Notes: generated from the sequence alone by a model not told the origin. Positions 28,085 to 36,728 are shown, counted from the stretch's first letter. The stretch: DNA of 64,000 nucleotides from Agrobacterium larrymoorei (GCF_005145045.1 NZ_CP039691.1:1376001-1440000), one strand, 5' to 3'. Numbers and translations: made by a program.

Positions 28085-28189
28085 ATGAATAAATTTCAGC
28101 ATTTGAGCCTCTCTGGCGTGGTTCGATTTATGGCTCCGGTCATGTCCGGAATTATTATGCCATCCATCCGACGCGGAACAGCAGTCTAA
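28085..28189 (+). CDS. Possible 34-residue small protein or leader peptide
   Basis: Short frame beginning MNKFQHLSLSGVVRFMAPV and ending RRGTAV, moderately hydrophobic with a basic end. It is preceded by a near-ideal ribosome-binding site (ACAGGAGGCG, 4-6 bases from the ATG). Just after the stop come a small hairpin (GCCTttgcAGGC) and a T5 run. It could be a real small protein, or the leader/sRNA host upstream of the DUF1127 gene. No family recognised. Confidence 0.45.
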   Translation: MNKFQHLSLSGVVRFMAPVMSGIIMPSIRRGTAV

Positions 28190-28200
28190 GCTTTTCCGGG

Positions 28201-28218
28201 CCTTTGCAGGCTTTTTCA
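28201..28218 (+). terminator. Weak hairpin and T-run after the 34-residue frame
   Basis: GCCT-TTGC-AGGC followed by TTTTT, 16 bases after the stop at 28189. The short stem makes it a modest terminator. Confidence 0.45.
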
Positions 28219-28344
28219 ACATACATCACAGCGTGCCGGTAGTCTTGTCGTCGTCGTAGCTTGTTGCTGCGCCTCATCGTTCCCGCACGCCTTTTCCATC
28301 ACGAAAGGACCTGGTCGCTTCACCGCGCCGGGAAGGGACAAGTC

Positions 28345-28581
28345 ATGTCTAAAGAACTATCTTTGCGTGTAAATGATCTCCCCAAAGTCGTTGACGAACT
28401 GTTTCGCAGCTTTGGTGTCTGGGCAACCTACAAGGCAATGCTGCTTGGCCTCTTGCGACGTCAGGGAACGAAGAACAACGTTTCGCACCTGTCGGACCGT
28501 ATGCGCCGCGATGTGGGGCTTCCGGTGAATGAACCGTTGCCGGGCCAGCCACTGCTGCCTCCATGGTTCCCGCGTTTCTGA
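28345..28581 (+). CDS. DUF1127-type small basic protein (78 aa)
   Basis: Starts MSKELSLRVNDLPKVVDELF; the C-terminal part LSDRMRRDVGLPVNEP matches the DUF1127/YjiS motif (LSDxxLxDIGL). Short, basic and soluble. In Agrobacterium some DUF1127 proteins influence phosphate and carbon metabolism and cell aggregation, but this one cannot be assigned. ATG at 28345 chosen because a GGGA-rich site precedes it; the frame is open upstream without a good start signal. Confidence 0.7.
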   Translation: MSKELSLRVNDLPKVVDELFRSFGVWATYKAMLLGLLRRQGTKNNVSHLSDRMRRDVGLPVNEPLPGQPLLPPWFPRF

Positions 28582-28824
28582 TTGAGCACCTCCGGCTGGT
28601 AAAACAGCTTGAGGTGCTTTTCCTTTGTTTTTCAAAGCGAAATTCACTTCGACGTCAGCAAGCGTCTCCAGAATGTTCTGTGCCGGCATGAGGCTGGGTG
28701 TGAATAGGTTCGGCCATCCGCCCGCTCTCCTCCTTTTGCGGTGCAGCATCGATGGATTGCAAGGCGCGAAAGCGAGGCGTATGGGATTCGGAGCTTATTC
28801 AACTTTTGTCTAGGAGGGACGACC

Positions 28825-30144
28825 ATGTCTGGCGTCTATCAGCCGTCATCGAGTTCGAAAGTTGCCACGGTCCTTCGGGTCACCAGCGGCAATTTCATGG
28901 AGATGTTCGACTTCTTTCTCTTCGGATTCTACGCGAGCTATATTGCAAAAGCGTTCTTTCCGGCAGGCGATGATTTCGCATCGCTGATGCTGACATTCAT
29001 GACCTTCGGCGCAGGCTTTCTGATGCGCCCACTCGGTGCGATTTTCCTTGGCGCCTATGTGGATCGGCTGGGTCGCCGTCGGGGTCTGCTCGTTACGCTC
29101 GGCATCATGGCCTTCGGTACGATCCTGATTGCCTTCGTGCCCGGTTACGCTTCCATAGGGCTTCTTGCTCCGGCTCTGGTCCTCATCGGGCGTCTGCTTC
29201 AAGGCTTTTCCGCCGGTGTGGAACTGGGTGGCGTGTCCGTTTATCTGGCTGAGATGGCAACGCCCGGAAATAAGGGTTTCTATGTCTCCTGGCAGTCTGG
29301 AAGTCAGCAGGTCGCCGTCATGGTCGCGGCGGTTCTCGGCTACTATCTCAACCACGCGCTCACGGCAGAGCAACTCGCGGCCTGGGGCTGGCGCGTGCCG
29401 TTCTTCATCGGCTGTGCCATCGTGCCTTTCCTGTTTTACATCCGGCGTTCGCTGGAGGAAACGAAGGAATTCATCGAAAGGCCACACCGCCCGACCTCGA
29501 ACGAGATATTCAGAACGGTCGTCAAAAACTGGAAGATCGTGCTGCTCGGCATGATGATGGTTGTGATGACCACCGTGTCCTTCTACACCATCACCGTCTA
29601 TACGCCGACCTTCGGCAAGACTGTGCTCAAGCTGTCTGAAACCGATAGCCTCATTGTCACCTTCTGTGTTGCACTTGCCAACCTGTTCTGGCTGCCGGTC
29701 ATGGGTGCGCTGTCGGATAGAATTGGGCGGCGCGGGATTCTCGCATTCTTCTCAGGCCTTACGCTTCTGACCGCCTATCCAGTTCTGGCATGGCTCGTCG
29801 CAGCACCGACTTTCGGTAAAATGCTGGCCGCGCTGCTGTGGTTGTCCTTCCTTTATGGCAGCTACAACGGCGCGATGGTCGTGGCCCTGACCGAGATCGT
29901 GCCGAAGGATGTACGCACGACGGGCTTTTCGCTGGCCTATGCGCTGGCAACGGCTCTGTTCGGCGGCTTCACGCCGCTGGTCTCGACATGGCTGATCGAG
30001 GTAACCGGCAATCACGCGGCACCCGGCATGTGGATGGCCTTTGCCGGTCTCTGCGGTTTGTTGGCTACGATTGCGGTCTACTGGTCTGCCAGCGGTCGTA
30101 ACGACCGTGGCGTTCCCGCTGCAACGCCTTACGGCTCCGCCTGA
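28825..30144 (+). CDS. MFS transporter, citrate/tricarballylate-proton symporter type
   Basis: 439 residues, twelve membrane segments. Member of the metabolite:H+ symporter group: the N-terminal [17 protein letters not shown] stretch, the loop 2-3 motif [15 protein letters not shown], and the loop 8-9 copy LSDRIGRRG are typical. Nearest named relatives by motif are citrate (CitA) and tricarballylate (TcuC) carriers, so a tri- or dicarboxylate substrate is likely. A strong ribosome-binding site TAGGAGGG precedes the ATG at 28825, which rules out the longer frame beginning upstream. Confidence 0.88.
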   Translation: MSGVYQPSSSSKVATVLRVTSGNFMEMFDFFLFGFYASYIAKAFFPAGDDFASLMLTFMTFGAGFLMRPLGAIFLGAYVDRLGRRRGLLVTLGIMAFGTILIAFVPGYASIGLLAPALVLIGRLLQGFSAGVELGGVSVYLAEMATPGNKGFYVSWQSGSQQVAVMVAAVLGYYLNHALTAEQLAAWGWRVPFFIGCAIVPFLFYIRRSLEETKEFIERPHRPTSNEIFRTVVKNWKIVLLGMMMVVMTTVSFYTITVYTPTFGKTVLKLSETDSLIVTFCVALANLFWLPVMGALSDRIGRRGILAFFSGLTLLTAYPVLAWLVAAPTFGKMLAALLWLSFLYGSYNGAMVVALTEIVPKDVRTTGFSLAYALATALFGGFTPLVSTWLIEVTGNHAAPGMWMAFAGLCGLLATIAVYWSASGRNDRGVPAATPYGSA

Positions 30145-30287
30145 TCTTTAGAGACGAAGCCATCGAAGGGCCGTACCTCCATTTTTGAGGCGCGGCTTTT
30201 TTATTGTTTCAACGTTTCAAATATCCGCTTGAAATCCGCCCGCAAGAATGACTTCCTTTTCAAATCTGATTTGAGGGGGATACTGAA

Positions 30288-30923
30288 ATGCCGATTGAAA
30301 ACTGGTTGGCTTTCGTTGCCGCATCCGCCATCATGCTGGCCATTCCTGGCCCGACCATCCTTCTGGTGATTTCCTATGCGCTGGGCCATGGGCGCAAGGC
30401 GAGCAGTGCGACTGTTGCGGGCGTCGCGCTTGGCGATTTTACCGCGATGACCGCTTCCATGCTGGGCCTCGGTGCCTTACTTGCGGCCTCGGCTTCGCTC
30501 TTCACCGTGCTGAAATGGGTTGGCGCGGCCTATCTGATCTACCTCGGCATCAAGCTGTGGCGCGCGCCCGTTGCAAGCGCGGCTGCGGGCGAGGGTGATG
30601 TGACGGCACGCGAGCGTCCGCTCAAGATATTCCTCCACACTTATATTGTGACGGCGCTGAACCCGAAGAGCATCGTCTTCTTCGTGGCCTTCCTGCCGCA
30701 GTTTCTGGTGCCAACGCTGCCCTTCTGGCCGCAGGTCGTTATTTTCGAAGTTACTTTTCTTGTGCTTGCCACCTGCAATGCGGCTCTTTATGGATTGCTG
30801 GCAAGTGCTGCGCGCAACACCATCCGCAAGCCAAACGTCCAGCTTCTCGTCAATCGCACCGGCGGCAGCCTGCTGATCGGCGCCGGTCTGCTGGCTGCGG
30901 GCTGGAGAAAAGCCGCCACATAA
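30288..30923 (+). CDS. LysE/RhtB family exporter
   Basis: 211 residues, about six membrane segments. N-terminal FVAASAIMLAIPGPTILLVISYAL carries the conserved PGP, followed by GVALGDFTAM and the NPKSIVFFVAFLPQF stretch typical of the LysE/RhtB amino-acid efflux family. Substrate not readable. Followed 69 bases later by an EamA-type exporter on the same strand, probably one transcription unit. Confidence 0.92.
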   Translation: MPIENWLAFVAASAIMLAIPGPTILLVISYALGHGRKASSATVAGVALGDFTAMTASMLGLGALLAASASLFTVLKWVGAAYLIYLGIKLWRAPVASAAAGEGDVTARERPLKIFLHTYIVTALNPKSIVFFVAFLPQFLVPTLPFWPQVVIFEVTFLVLATCNAALYGLLASAARNTIRKPNVQLLVNRTGGSLLIGAGLLAAGWRKAAT

Positions 30924-30992
30924 AAGAGCTGCACGGGCGCTCCAAGCAAGGAGCGCTACCGAAATCGTGCGGCGCAAGTCTGGATCGAATAC

Positions 30993-31880
30993 ATGTCAGT
31001 GCCGCACATTCTTCTTGCCCTCATCACCGTGTTTTTGTGGGGCTTCAATTTCGTGGTGATCAAAGTCGGCGTCATGGATATGCCGCCGCTTTTCCTGACC
31101 GCGCTGCGTTATCTCTTCGCCGCCGTGCCGCTGATCTTCTTTCTGAAAAAGCCGCAGGTGCCGTGGAAGCATATGATCGTTTACGGCATGGTCATGGGCT
31201 GCGCGCAGTTCGGCCTGCTTTACACGGCCATCAAATGGGGTCTGCCCGCAGGGCTCGCCTCGCTGGTCATGCAGTCTCAGGCCTTTTTCACCATGGCGCT
31301 TGCGGTTACGCTCTTAGGTGAAATTCCGCTGAAATCCCACATTGCCGGTGCCGCCGTGGCTTTTGGCGGCCTTGCGGTCATCGGTCTGGAGCGCCTCGAT
31401 ATAACGGCGCTGGTGCCTTTGCTGATGTGCATCGGTGCCGCTTTCAGCTGGGCCATCGGCAATATCGTCAATCGCAAGGTCGGTCGCGTCAACGCCATTT
31501 CCTTCGTTGCGTGGACGAGCCTCGTGCCGGTGCTTCCGCTGGTTCTCCTGTCTCTGGTGCTTGAAGGCCCGCAGGCCATCAGCGATGGCCTTGCCAACGC
31601 CAACATGCTGACGGCAATGGTGGTCATCTACATGGCCTATGGCGCGACAATCTTCGGGGCAGGGATATGGAGCTTCCTTCTGCTGCGTTATCCGGCAGGA
31701 ACTGTCGCGCCATTCTCGCTGCTGGTGCCGATTGTCGGCTTCCTCGGTGCCTATTTCGCTTTTGCAGAACATATTACGCTGCTGGAAATCATCGGCAGCG
31801 CGCTGGTCGTAGCCGGTCTGGCGCTCAATGTGTTTGGCCGCCGCCTGTCTTTCGGTCGCAAGCGGTCCAGCGCGGCATGA
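30993..31880 (+). CDS. eamA: EamA/DMT family transporter
   Basis: 295 residues, ten membrane segments in two repeated halves. The N-terminal WGFNFVVIKVG and the later IKWGLPAGLASLVMQSQAFF resemble E. coli EamA, an exporter of O-acetylserine and cysteine-pathway metabolites, so the symbol is given with caution. Pairs with the LysE-type gene upstream. A hairpin terminator follows. Confidence 0.85.
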   Translation: MSVPHILLALITVFLWGFNFVVIKVGVMDMPPLFLTALRYLFAAVPLIFFLKKPQVPWKHMIVYGMVMGCAQFGLLYTAIKWGLPAGLASLVMQSQAFFTMALAVTLLGEIPLKSHIAGAAVAFGGLAVIGLERLDITALVPLLMCIGAAFSWAIGNIVNRKVGRVNAISFVAWTSLVPVLPLVLLSLVLEGPQAISDGLANANMLTAMVVIYMAYGATIFGAGIWSFLLLRYPAGTVAPFSLLVPIVGFLGAYFAFAEHITLLEIIGSALVVAGLALNVFGRRLSFGRKRSSAA

Positions 31881-31885
31881 GGCGC

Positions 31886-31938
31886 AAGCAATTCCCTGTG
31901 CATTGTTGCGATGCGCAGGGGCATTTGCTTAAAATTTT
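31886..31938 (+). terminator. Hairpin terminator after eamA
   Basis: CCCTGTGCAT / ATGCGCAGGG stem (one G-T pair) nested inside AAGCA / TGCTT, followed by AAAATTTT. Likely ends the exporter unit. Confidence 0.7.
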
Positions 31939-31959
31939 GGTAAAGAGGGTGTTCGCTGG

Positions 31960-31974
31960 CCAAACAGACTCTTA
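31960..31974. repeat. Solitary end of the MITE-like element
   Basis: CCAAACAGACTC followed by TTA is the exact reverse complement of the left end of the copy at 63313 (TTA + GAGTCTGTTTGG). No matching second end is found within 300 bases, so this is probably a decayed or partly deleted copy. It sits 43 bases before the HerA-like gene. Confidence 0.5.
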
Positions 31975-32016
31975 GAGTCGGCGCATCATCCAATTCAATT
32001 CGCAGGGACGTGTAAA

Positions 32017-33534
32017 GTGCAGGTCGGCATCGACATGGGAACGCTTTCGGGCGGGCAGGCTGCCAAGCTCGATATTGAGGAATTGCTCGCCACGCGTCTG
32101 CTGGTGCAGGGAAATTCCGGTTCCGGCAAGTCGCATCTTCTGCGCCGCCTGCTGGAACAATCCGCCCAATGGGTGCAGCAGGTCATCATCGATCCCGAGG
32201 GTGATTTCGTCACGCTGGCGGATAAGTTCGGGCATATCGTGGTGGATGGCGAACGCACGGAAGCGGAGCTTGCGGGCATTGCCAACCGCATTCGCCAGCA
32301 CCGCGTTTCCTGCGTTCTGACGCTGGAGGGACTCGATATCGAGCAGCAGATGCGCGCCGCTGCCGCTTTCCTCAATGGAATGTTCGATGCGGATCGCGAA
32401 TATTGGTATCCGGTTCTCGTGGTGGTGGACGAGGCGCAGATGTTTGCGCCTTCCGTCGGAGGTGAAGTGACCGAAGATGCGCGCAAGGCTTCTCTCGGCG
32501 CCATGACCAACCTCATGTGTCGTGGCCGTAAGCGCGGGCTTGCAGGTGTGATTGCTACGCAGCGTCTGGCAAAGCTTGCCAAGAACGTGGCGGCGGAAGC
32601 CTCCAACTTCCTGATGGGCCGCACCTTTCTCGATATCGATATGGCGCGCGCTGCCGATCTTCTCGGCATGGATCGCCGTCAGGCGGAAATGTTCCGTGAT
32701 CTTCAGCGCGGCAATTTCGTCGCCCTCGGCCCGGCTCTATCGCGCCGCCCCCTGCCGATTGTCATCGGCAAGGTGGAGACATCCGCCCGCTCGTCTTCGC
32801 CGAAACTCATGCCGCTGCCGGATGCCCCGCAGGATGTGGAAGATCTGATCTTCACGCCCGACCCGGAAGAGTTCAACCGTCCAATGGTGCGCCGCACGCC
32901 GCCCGCGCCACGCCCGACGACGGATATTCTGGCAGAGCTTTCCCGCTCCACGCCTGCCGCGGTGTCGCCTGCTTCCGACCAGCCGCAGCGTAGCAGCCAG
33001 CAGGATATGACGCCGGAAGAGCGCGAGGAAAAGATCGCCACGGTTCTGTCCGAAATTCTGGATGACCCGCAATCTGCCTATCGCACCGATGCCGTGCTCT
33101 ATCAGGACTTCCTTGTCCGCGCGCGTATGCGCCGCATTCCCGGCACGCCCATGTCGCTATCCGATTTCCGCCGCCAGATCGCGATTACCCGCTCCGGCGT
33201 GGATGTGGAGATGGCTGCCAGCGAAAACTGGGAGAAGGCGCTGGAGCTTTCAAAAAACGTTTCGGACGACCTTCAGGGCGTCTTCCTGCTGCTGGTCAAA
33301 GCCGCTTTGGCAGAAGAACCATGCCCGTCGGACGCCCGTATCGCCCGCGCCTACGGCACCCACTCCGCCCGCCGCGCAAGGCGCTTGCTGGGTTACTTCG
33401 AAGAGAAGGAACTGGTGGTAGTGCATGCCGATTTCTCCGGCAAACGCATCGTTGCCTTCCCGGACCTCGATGCCAAGACCGCACCGGGTGATGCGGATGC
33501 GGCGGATGGGGATGTGAGCCTGGCGGCTGAGTGA
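32017..33534 (+). CDS. HerA-like / DUF87 ATP-binding protein
   Basis: 505 residues. FtsK-HerA superfamily ATPase: Walker A QGNSGSGKSHLLRR (about residues 31-44), Walker B VLVVVDEAQMFAP, and an arginine-rich NLMCRGRKRGLAGVIATQR region. After about residue 265 comes a Pro/Ser-rich linker and then a C-terminal domain not recognised. HerA enzymes process DNA ends with NurA nucleases, but no nurA is beside this gene; stand-alone forms are common in Rhizobiales. The start is GTG at 32017 (VQVGIDMGTLSGGQ). Confidence 0.82.
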   Translation: MQVGIDMGTLSGGQAAKLDIEELLATRLLVQGNSGSGKSHLLRRLLEQSAQWVQQVIIDPEGDFVTLADKFGHIVVDGERTEAELAGIANRIRQHRVSCVLTLEGLDIEQQMRAAAAFLNGMFDADREYWYPVLVVVDEAQMFAPSVGGEVTEDARKASLGAMTNLMCRGRKRGLAGVIATQRLAKLAKNVAAEASNFLMGRTFLDIDMARAADLLGMDRRQAEMFRDLQRGNFVALGPALSRRPLPIVIGKVETSARSSSPKLMPLPDAPQDVEDLIFTPDPEEFNRPMVRRTPPAPRPTTDILAELSRSTPAAVSPASDQPQRSSQQDMTPEEREEKIATVLSEILDDPQSAYRTDAVLYQDFLVRARMRRIPGTPMSLSDFRRQIAITRSGVDVEMAASENWEKALELSKNVSDDLQGVFLLLVKAALAEEPCPSDARIARAYGTHSARRARRLLGYFEEKELVVVHADFSGKRIVAFPDLDAKTAPGDADAADGDVSLAAE

Positions 33535-33576
33535 GGCGAAGGCGTCTCTATGTTCTCCGTCATGCTCGGGCTTGTC

Positions 33577-33876
33577 CCCCTTCTGTCCGGTTAAACTGGG
33601 TGGGTAGTTTGGGGCGAGAACAGCTCCCCCACCCGTCACCCCGCACTTGATGCGGGGTCCAGCAGACGCGCGTCTGCGCGGCGAAAGAGTCTTTCAGACC
33701 AAGGACTTGGTCTGACTGGATACCGGGTCAAGCCCGGTATGACGGAAGTGGGGTTGCACCGTCGCCACCATACAGCGAACGCGGTTAAAGCGTGTCTCAA
33801 CCGGATTTGAAGGATGGAATTGCAATGCATTCAAAGCCTTGTCTCGCATCCGTACATTTAAACCGGACAGCAGTGG
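33577..33876. mobile_element. 300-bp non-autonomous insertion with IS4-family ends
   Basis: Left end CCCCTTCTGTCCGG, right end (inward) CCACTGCTGTCCGG, matching the ends of the complete element at 33939-35212. Flanked by a 7-bp target duplication GCTTGTC (33570-33576 and 33877-33883). It has no transposase gene; the interior holds another palindromic repeat (33634-33744). Either an internally deleted copy or a MITE that a complete element can move. Confidence 0.75.
33634..33744. repeat. Two-palindrome repeat, different sequence, inside the 300-bp insertion
   Basis: CGTCACCCCGCACTTGATGC...GGGGTCCAGCA at one side and TGGATACCGGGTCAAGCCC...GGTATGACGG at the other, with GACGCGCGTCTGCGC and ACCAAGGACTTGGT hairpins between. 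Same plan as copies A-C and E, but a different stem sequence. Confidence 0.75.
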
Positions 33877-33938
33877 GCTTGTCCCGAGCATCTGCAACGT
33901 TAAAATTCGCTCGACGTGGTTGGATCCTCGGCACAAGG

Positions 33939-35212
33939 CCACTGCTGTCCGGTTTAAATTTCTGGACAAGGCGCATGACATTGATTCTACTCGGTTTCAG
34001 ACGTTTCGCGGCGATCTGGACACGAACAGGAGATCAACGTCATGCGCCACCAGAATAGCGTTTTTCATCAAATACAGAAGCATGTTCCCTGGCAGGTCTT
34101 CGAAGGGCTTGTGGATAAGTACAAGGGCGATCACAGGGTTCGGCGGTTTTCGATGAAGGACCAGTTGCTGGCGCTTCTGTTTGCTCAACTTTCCGGCGCG
34201 CAAAGCCTGCGCGAGATCGAGGCAGGGCTGTCGAGCCACCGCAACCAGCTTTATCATCTGGGTGCCCACGGCGTGGCGCGCTCCACCCTTGCCGATGCCA
34301 ATGCCACAAGGCCTGCGGACGTCTTTGCCGATCTGTTTTCCCATATGGCGGCTGCCGCCAGCCGAAGAACCCGTCGCCATATCCGCGATGCGGTGCGCCT
34401 GCTCGACGCCACCCGCGTCGCCGTCTCCTCCATGAGCAATGGTTGGGCCGATATGGTCAGCGGGCGCAGAGCCGCCAAGCTGCATGTCGCCTACGATCCG
34501 AATGGCGACATCCCCATGGCGATGACCATGACAGGCCAGAGAACCAACGACATCGTGCCCGCAAAGGCCATGCCGATCGAACCCGGCATGACCTATGTCT
34601 TTGATCTGGCTTACTATGATTTCGCGTGGTGGGCAGCGCTGGACCGGGCAGGCTGCCGCTTCGTCACACGGCTTAAGACCAACACGCATCTTCAGGCCGC
34701 CACCGAACAGCCTCCAAGCGAGAGCGATCACATCCTGTGCGACAGGATCGGGCTGTTGGCACAACGCATGGCGCGCTCGAGACGCAATCCCTTTTCCGAA
34801 CCGTTGCGCGAGATCGCGGTGCGGATCGACACGGGCAGGACCATCCGGCTCGTCACCAACGATCTGGATGCGCCAGCCGAAGAGATTGCCGAGCTTTACA
34901 AACAGCGCTGGCAGATCGAACTGTTCTTTAAATGGGTCAAGCAGAACCTCAGGATACGCCATTTCTTCGGAGCATCCGAAAACGCCGTGCGCATCCAGAC
35001 CTATGTCGCCCTCATCGCCTATCTTGTGCTGCGCATGGCGCAGGCCTGCCAGAGCGCCATCACGCAACCGCTCACCTTCACCCCCCTCGTACGCCTCAAC
35101 CTCATGCACAAAAGGCGATCCGACCAACTCCTTAAACCACCCACACAACCGTCCAAATCCCCAAACCAGATGGTGCTGATGTGGGACTGAAATTTAAACC
35201 GGACAGTAGTGG
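33939..35212 (+). mobile_element. Complete IS4-family insertion sequence (1274 bp)
   Basis: Terminal inverted repeats CCACTGCTGTCCGGTTTAAA / CCACTACTGTCCGGTTTAAA (one mismatch in 23 bases including ATTT... continuation) and a 7-bp target duplication CACAAGG (33932-33938, 35213-35219). One transposase gene fills the interior. The intact ends, duplication and open frame suggest a recent or still active insertion. Confidence 0.93.
34042..35190 (+). CDS. IS4-family transposase
   Basis: 382 residues, uninterrupted. An N-terminal DUF4372-like region (MRHQNSVFHQIQKHVPW) precedes a DDE core: first Asp in LLDATRVAVSS, second Asp in YVFDLAYYDF, and the Glu in YKQRWQIELFFKWVKQNL, which is the Y-R-E-K signature of the IS4 group. 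Good ribosome-binding site ACAGGAG eight bases before the ATG. Its stop lies 22 bases inside the right end of the element. Confidence 0.95.
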   Translation: MRHQNSVFHQIQKHVPWQVFEGLVDKYKGDHRVRRFSMKDQLLALLFAQLSGAQSLREIEAGLSSHRNQLYHLGAHGVARSTLADANATRPADVFADLFSHMAAAASRRTRRHIRDAVRLLDATRVAVSSMSNGWADMVSGRRAAKLHVAYDPNGDIPMAMTMTGQRTNDIVPAKAMPIEPGMTYVFDLAYYDFAWWAALDRAGCRFVTRLKTNTHLQAATEQPPSESDHILCDRIGLLAQRMARSRRNPFSEPLREIAVRIDTGRTIRLVTNDLDAPAEEIAELYKQRWQIELFFKWVKQNLRIRHFFGASENAVRIQTYVALIAYLVLRMAQACQSAITQPLTFTPLVRLNLMHKRRSDQLLKPPTQPSKSPNQMVLMWD

Positions 35213-35246
35213 CACAAGGCCGAGGATGACGTCGAGAGCTTATCTA

Positions 35247-35275
35247 CAAAAAAAAAGGCGGGTTTCCCCGCCTTT
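35247..35275 (-). terminator. Terminator after the terC-family gene
   Basis: AAGGCGGG-TTTC-CCCGCCTT hairpin; on the minus strand it is followed by a run of about ten T (the A-run at 35248-35256). It lies 22 bases after the stop. Confidence 0.95.
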
Positions 35276-35296
35276 TCCGTGCCAAAGCAAAGCCGA

Positions 35297-36286
35297 TCAA
35301 ACCTCGTCGATCACCTTCTTCTCGTTGCGCGTCGCAAACAGCGAGCCGACGACACCCGTCACAAGGATCGCCAGCGTGATGCCGAGCGAGATGGACGGAG
35401 GGATTTTTGCGATGCCCAGCATGTCCGCAAGGAAGATTTTCGAGCCGACAAATACCAGAACCGCAGCCAGAGCATATTTGAGATATGCGAAGCGGTGGAT
35501 TAGGGCGGCGAGCGCAAAGTAGAGAGCGCGCAGGCCAAGGATCGCGAAGATGTTCGAGGTGTAGACGATAAACGGATCGGTGGTGATCGCGAAGATCGCC
35601 GGGATAGAATCGACCGCAAAGATCAGGTCGGCGATTTCGACCATGATGAGCGCGAGAAACAGCGGCGTCACGAAAGTCTTCAGTTTGCCGGTCTTTTCGT
35701 CGTGCTTCTTGATGAAGAAGCGTTCCTCATAAAGCCTGTCGGTAACGGGCAGGCGGGTGCGGAGGAACTTCAGGATCGGGTTTTTGCCGATATCCTGCTC
35801 TTCATGGTCGGCTGAGAAGAGCATCTTTACGCCGGTGAACACGAGGAAGGCCGCAAAGAGGTAGAGCACCCATTCGAAGTTTTCGACAATGGCAGCGCCA
35901 GCCGCAATCATGATGCCGCGCAGAACGATTACGCCGAGAATACCCCAGAGCAGCACGCGGTGCTGGTACTGGCGCGGGATCGCGAAGTAGGAGAAAATCA
36001 TGGCGATGATGAAGATATTGTCCATCGCCAGGCTTTTTTCCACCACGAAGCCGGTGACGTATTCCATGGCAGGCTGCTGGCCGGACTGGTACCAAATCCA
36101 GCCGCCGAAGGCCAAACCGATGACGATGTAGAAGGCGGACATCAGCAGACTTTCGCGTATGCCGATTTCCTTGGAGTTCTTATGAAGCACGCCCAGATCG
36201 AGCGCGAGAAGGCCTAAAACGAGAATAATGAAGACGGCCCACATCCATGTAGCCGTGCCGAGAAAATCCGTAAACAGGAAGTCCAT
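35297..36286 (-). CDS. TerC-family integral membrane protein (Alx type)
   Basis: 329 residues, about nine membrane segments. TerC/Alx signatures: SLAMDNIFIIAMIF and VEIADLIFAVDSIPAIFAIT, with acidic residues inside the membrane implicated in metal (Mn2+) export. The cytoplasmic loop RYEERFF-like region (RLYEERFFIKKHDEKTGK) is typical of Alx. Related genes in other bacteria are under manganese riboswitch control; here the leader is structured but lacks the consensus I know (see 36320-36420). Likely a manganese or calcium exporter. Confidence 0.9.
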   Translation of the reverse strand: MDFLFTDFLGTATWMWAVFIILVLGLLALDLGVLHKNSKEIGIRESLLMSAFYIVIGLAFGGWIWYQSGQQPAMEYVTGFVVEKSLAMDNIFIIAMIFSYFAIPRQYQHRVLLWGILGVIVLRGIMIAAGAAIVENFEWVLYLFAAFLVFTGVKMLFSADHEEQDIGKNPILKFLRTRLPVTDRLYEERFFIKKHDEKTGKLKTFVTPLFLALIMVEIADLIFAVDSIPAIFAITTDPFIVYTSNIFAILGLRALYFALAALIHRFAYLKYALAAVLVFVGSKIFLADMLGIAKIPPSISLGITLAILVTGVVGSLFATRNEKKVIDEV

Positions 36287-36319
36287 CAGTCAACCCTTGT
36301 CCGGACGAGGTTGGCTTTA

Positions 36320-36420
36320 TGGTTGGGGAACGCGTGATAGACATAGACGTGGCCCCAACCTTAAGAGACTCGACATCGCGTATTGTCCGGTAATACGCCA
36401 GAGGGGCCCGAGTCCTGATC
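36320..36420 (-). promoter_or_regulatory. Structured 5' leader of the terC-family gene
   Basis: On the minus strand two hairpins precede the gene: GACTCG...CGAGTC enclosing the perfect GCGTATT-accggac-AATACGC, then GGTTGGGG...CCCCAACC (24-base loop). The last stem ends about 35 bases before the start codon. Candidate regulatory RNA; the yybP-ykoY consensus is not visible. Confidence 0.5.
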
Positions 36421-36481
36421 ACAACGGGGAAATAATGTGGCTAAAAGGCGTTTCAAGAGCCGCTAAGAAGTTTTTTTCTCG

Positions 36482-36510
36482 TTGACAATTTTATGAAGGG
36501 CACATAGAAG
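36482..36510 (+). promoter_or_regulatory. Candidate sigma-70 promoter of rpsD
   Basis: Perfect -35 TTGACA (36482-36487), a 17-base spacer and -10 TAGAAG (4/6). It would give an rpsD leader of about 210 bases. A purine-rich ribosome-binding site (GAAAGGAAA) precedes the ATG at 36729. The leader may carry S4-type autoregulation, which I could not recognise. Confidence 0.55.
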
Positions 36511-36728
36511 CCCCATCAACGCCGGGCAGCAATGTCCGGTGTGTTTCGTTGGTTGCCCTGCAGCTTGAACTGTCGTTCGGCAATCGACTTTAACCGACAT
36601 GTCCCGTGGCTTCTCCATTCGCAAATGTGAGAAACCTGTCAGAGGTCCTAAATCGGACTTCAGAGGAGGGCGTGTTTCCTTAAACCGGCTTGGCAACAGG
36701 CTGGTGTAACGTTCTGAAAGGAAATGCG

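Larger units (their letters stand above)
33558..35231. repeat. Two-palindrome intergenic repeat, copy C, interrupted by two insertions
   Basis: Removing the two insertions and one copy of each target duplication restores CGTCATGCTCGG-GCTTGTC-CCGAGCATC, a spacer with ACGTGGTTGGATCC, and CTCGG-CACAAGG-CCGAGGATGACG. This is the same repeat, in opposite orientation, as copy A at 7293-7379. Each insertion sits in the loop of one palindrome. Confidence 0.85.

Noticed and set aside
33535..35240. Genomic island or prophage around the IS copies
   Set aside because: Both sides are ordinary chromosomal genes and the insertions account for all extra DNA; no integrase, phage gene or attachment site is seen.
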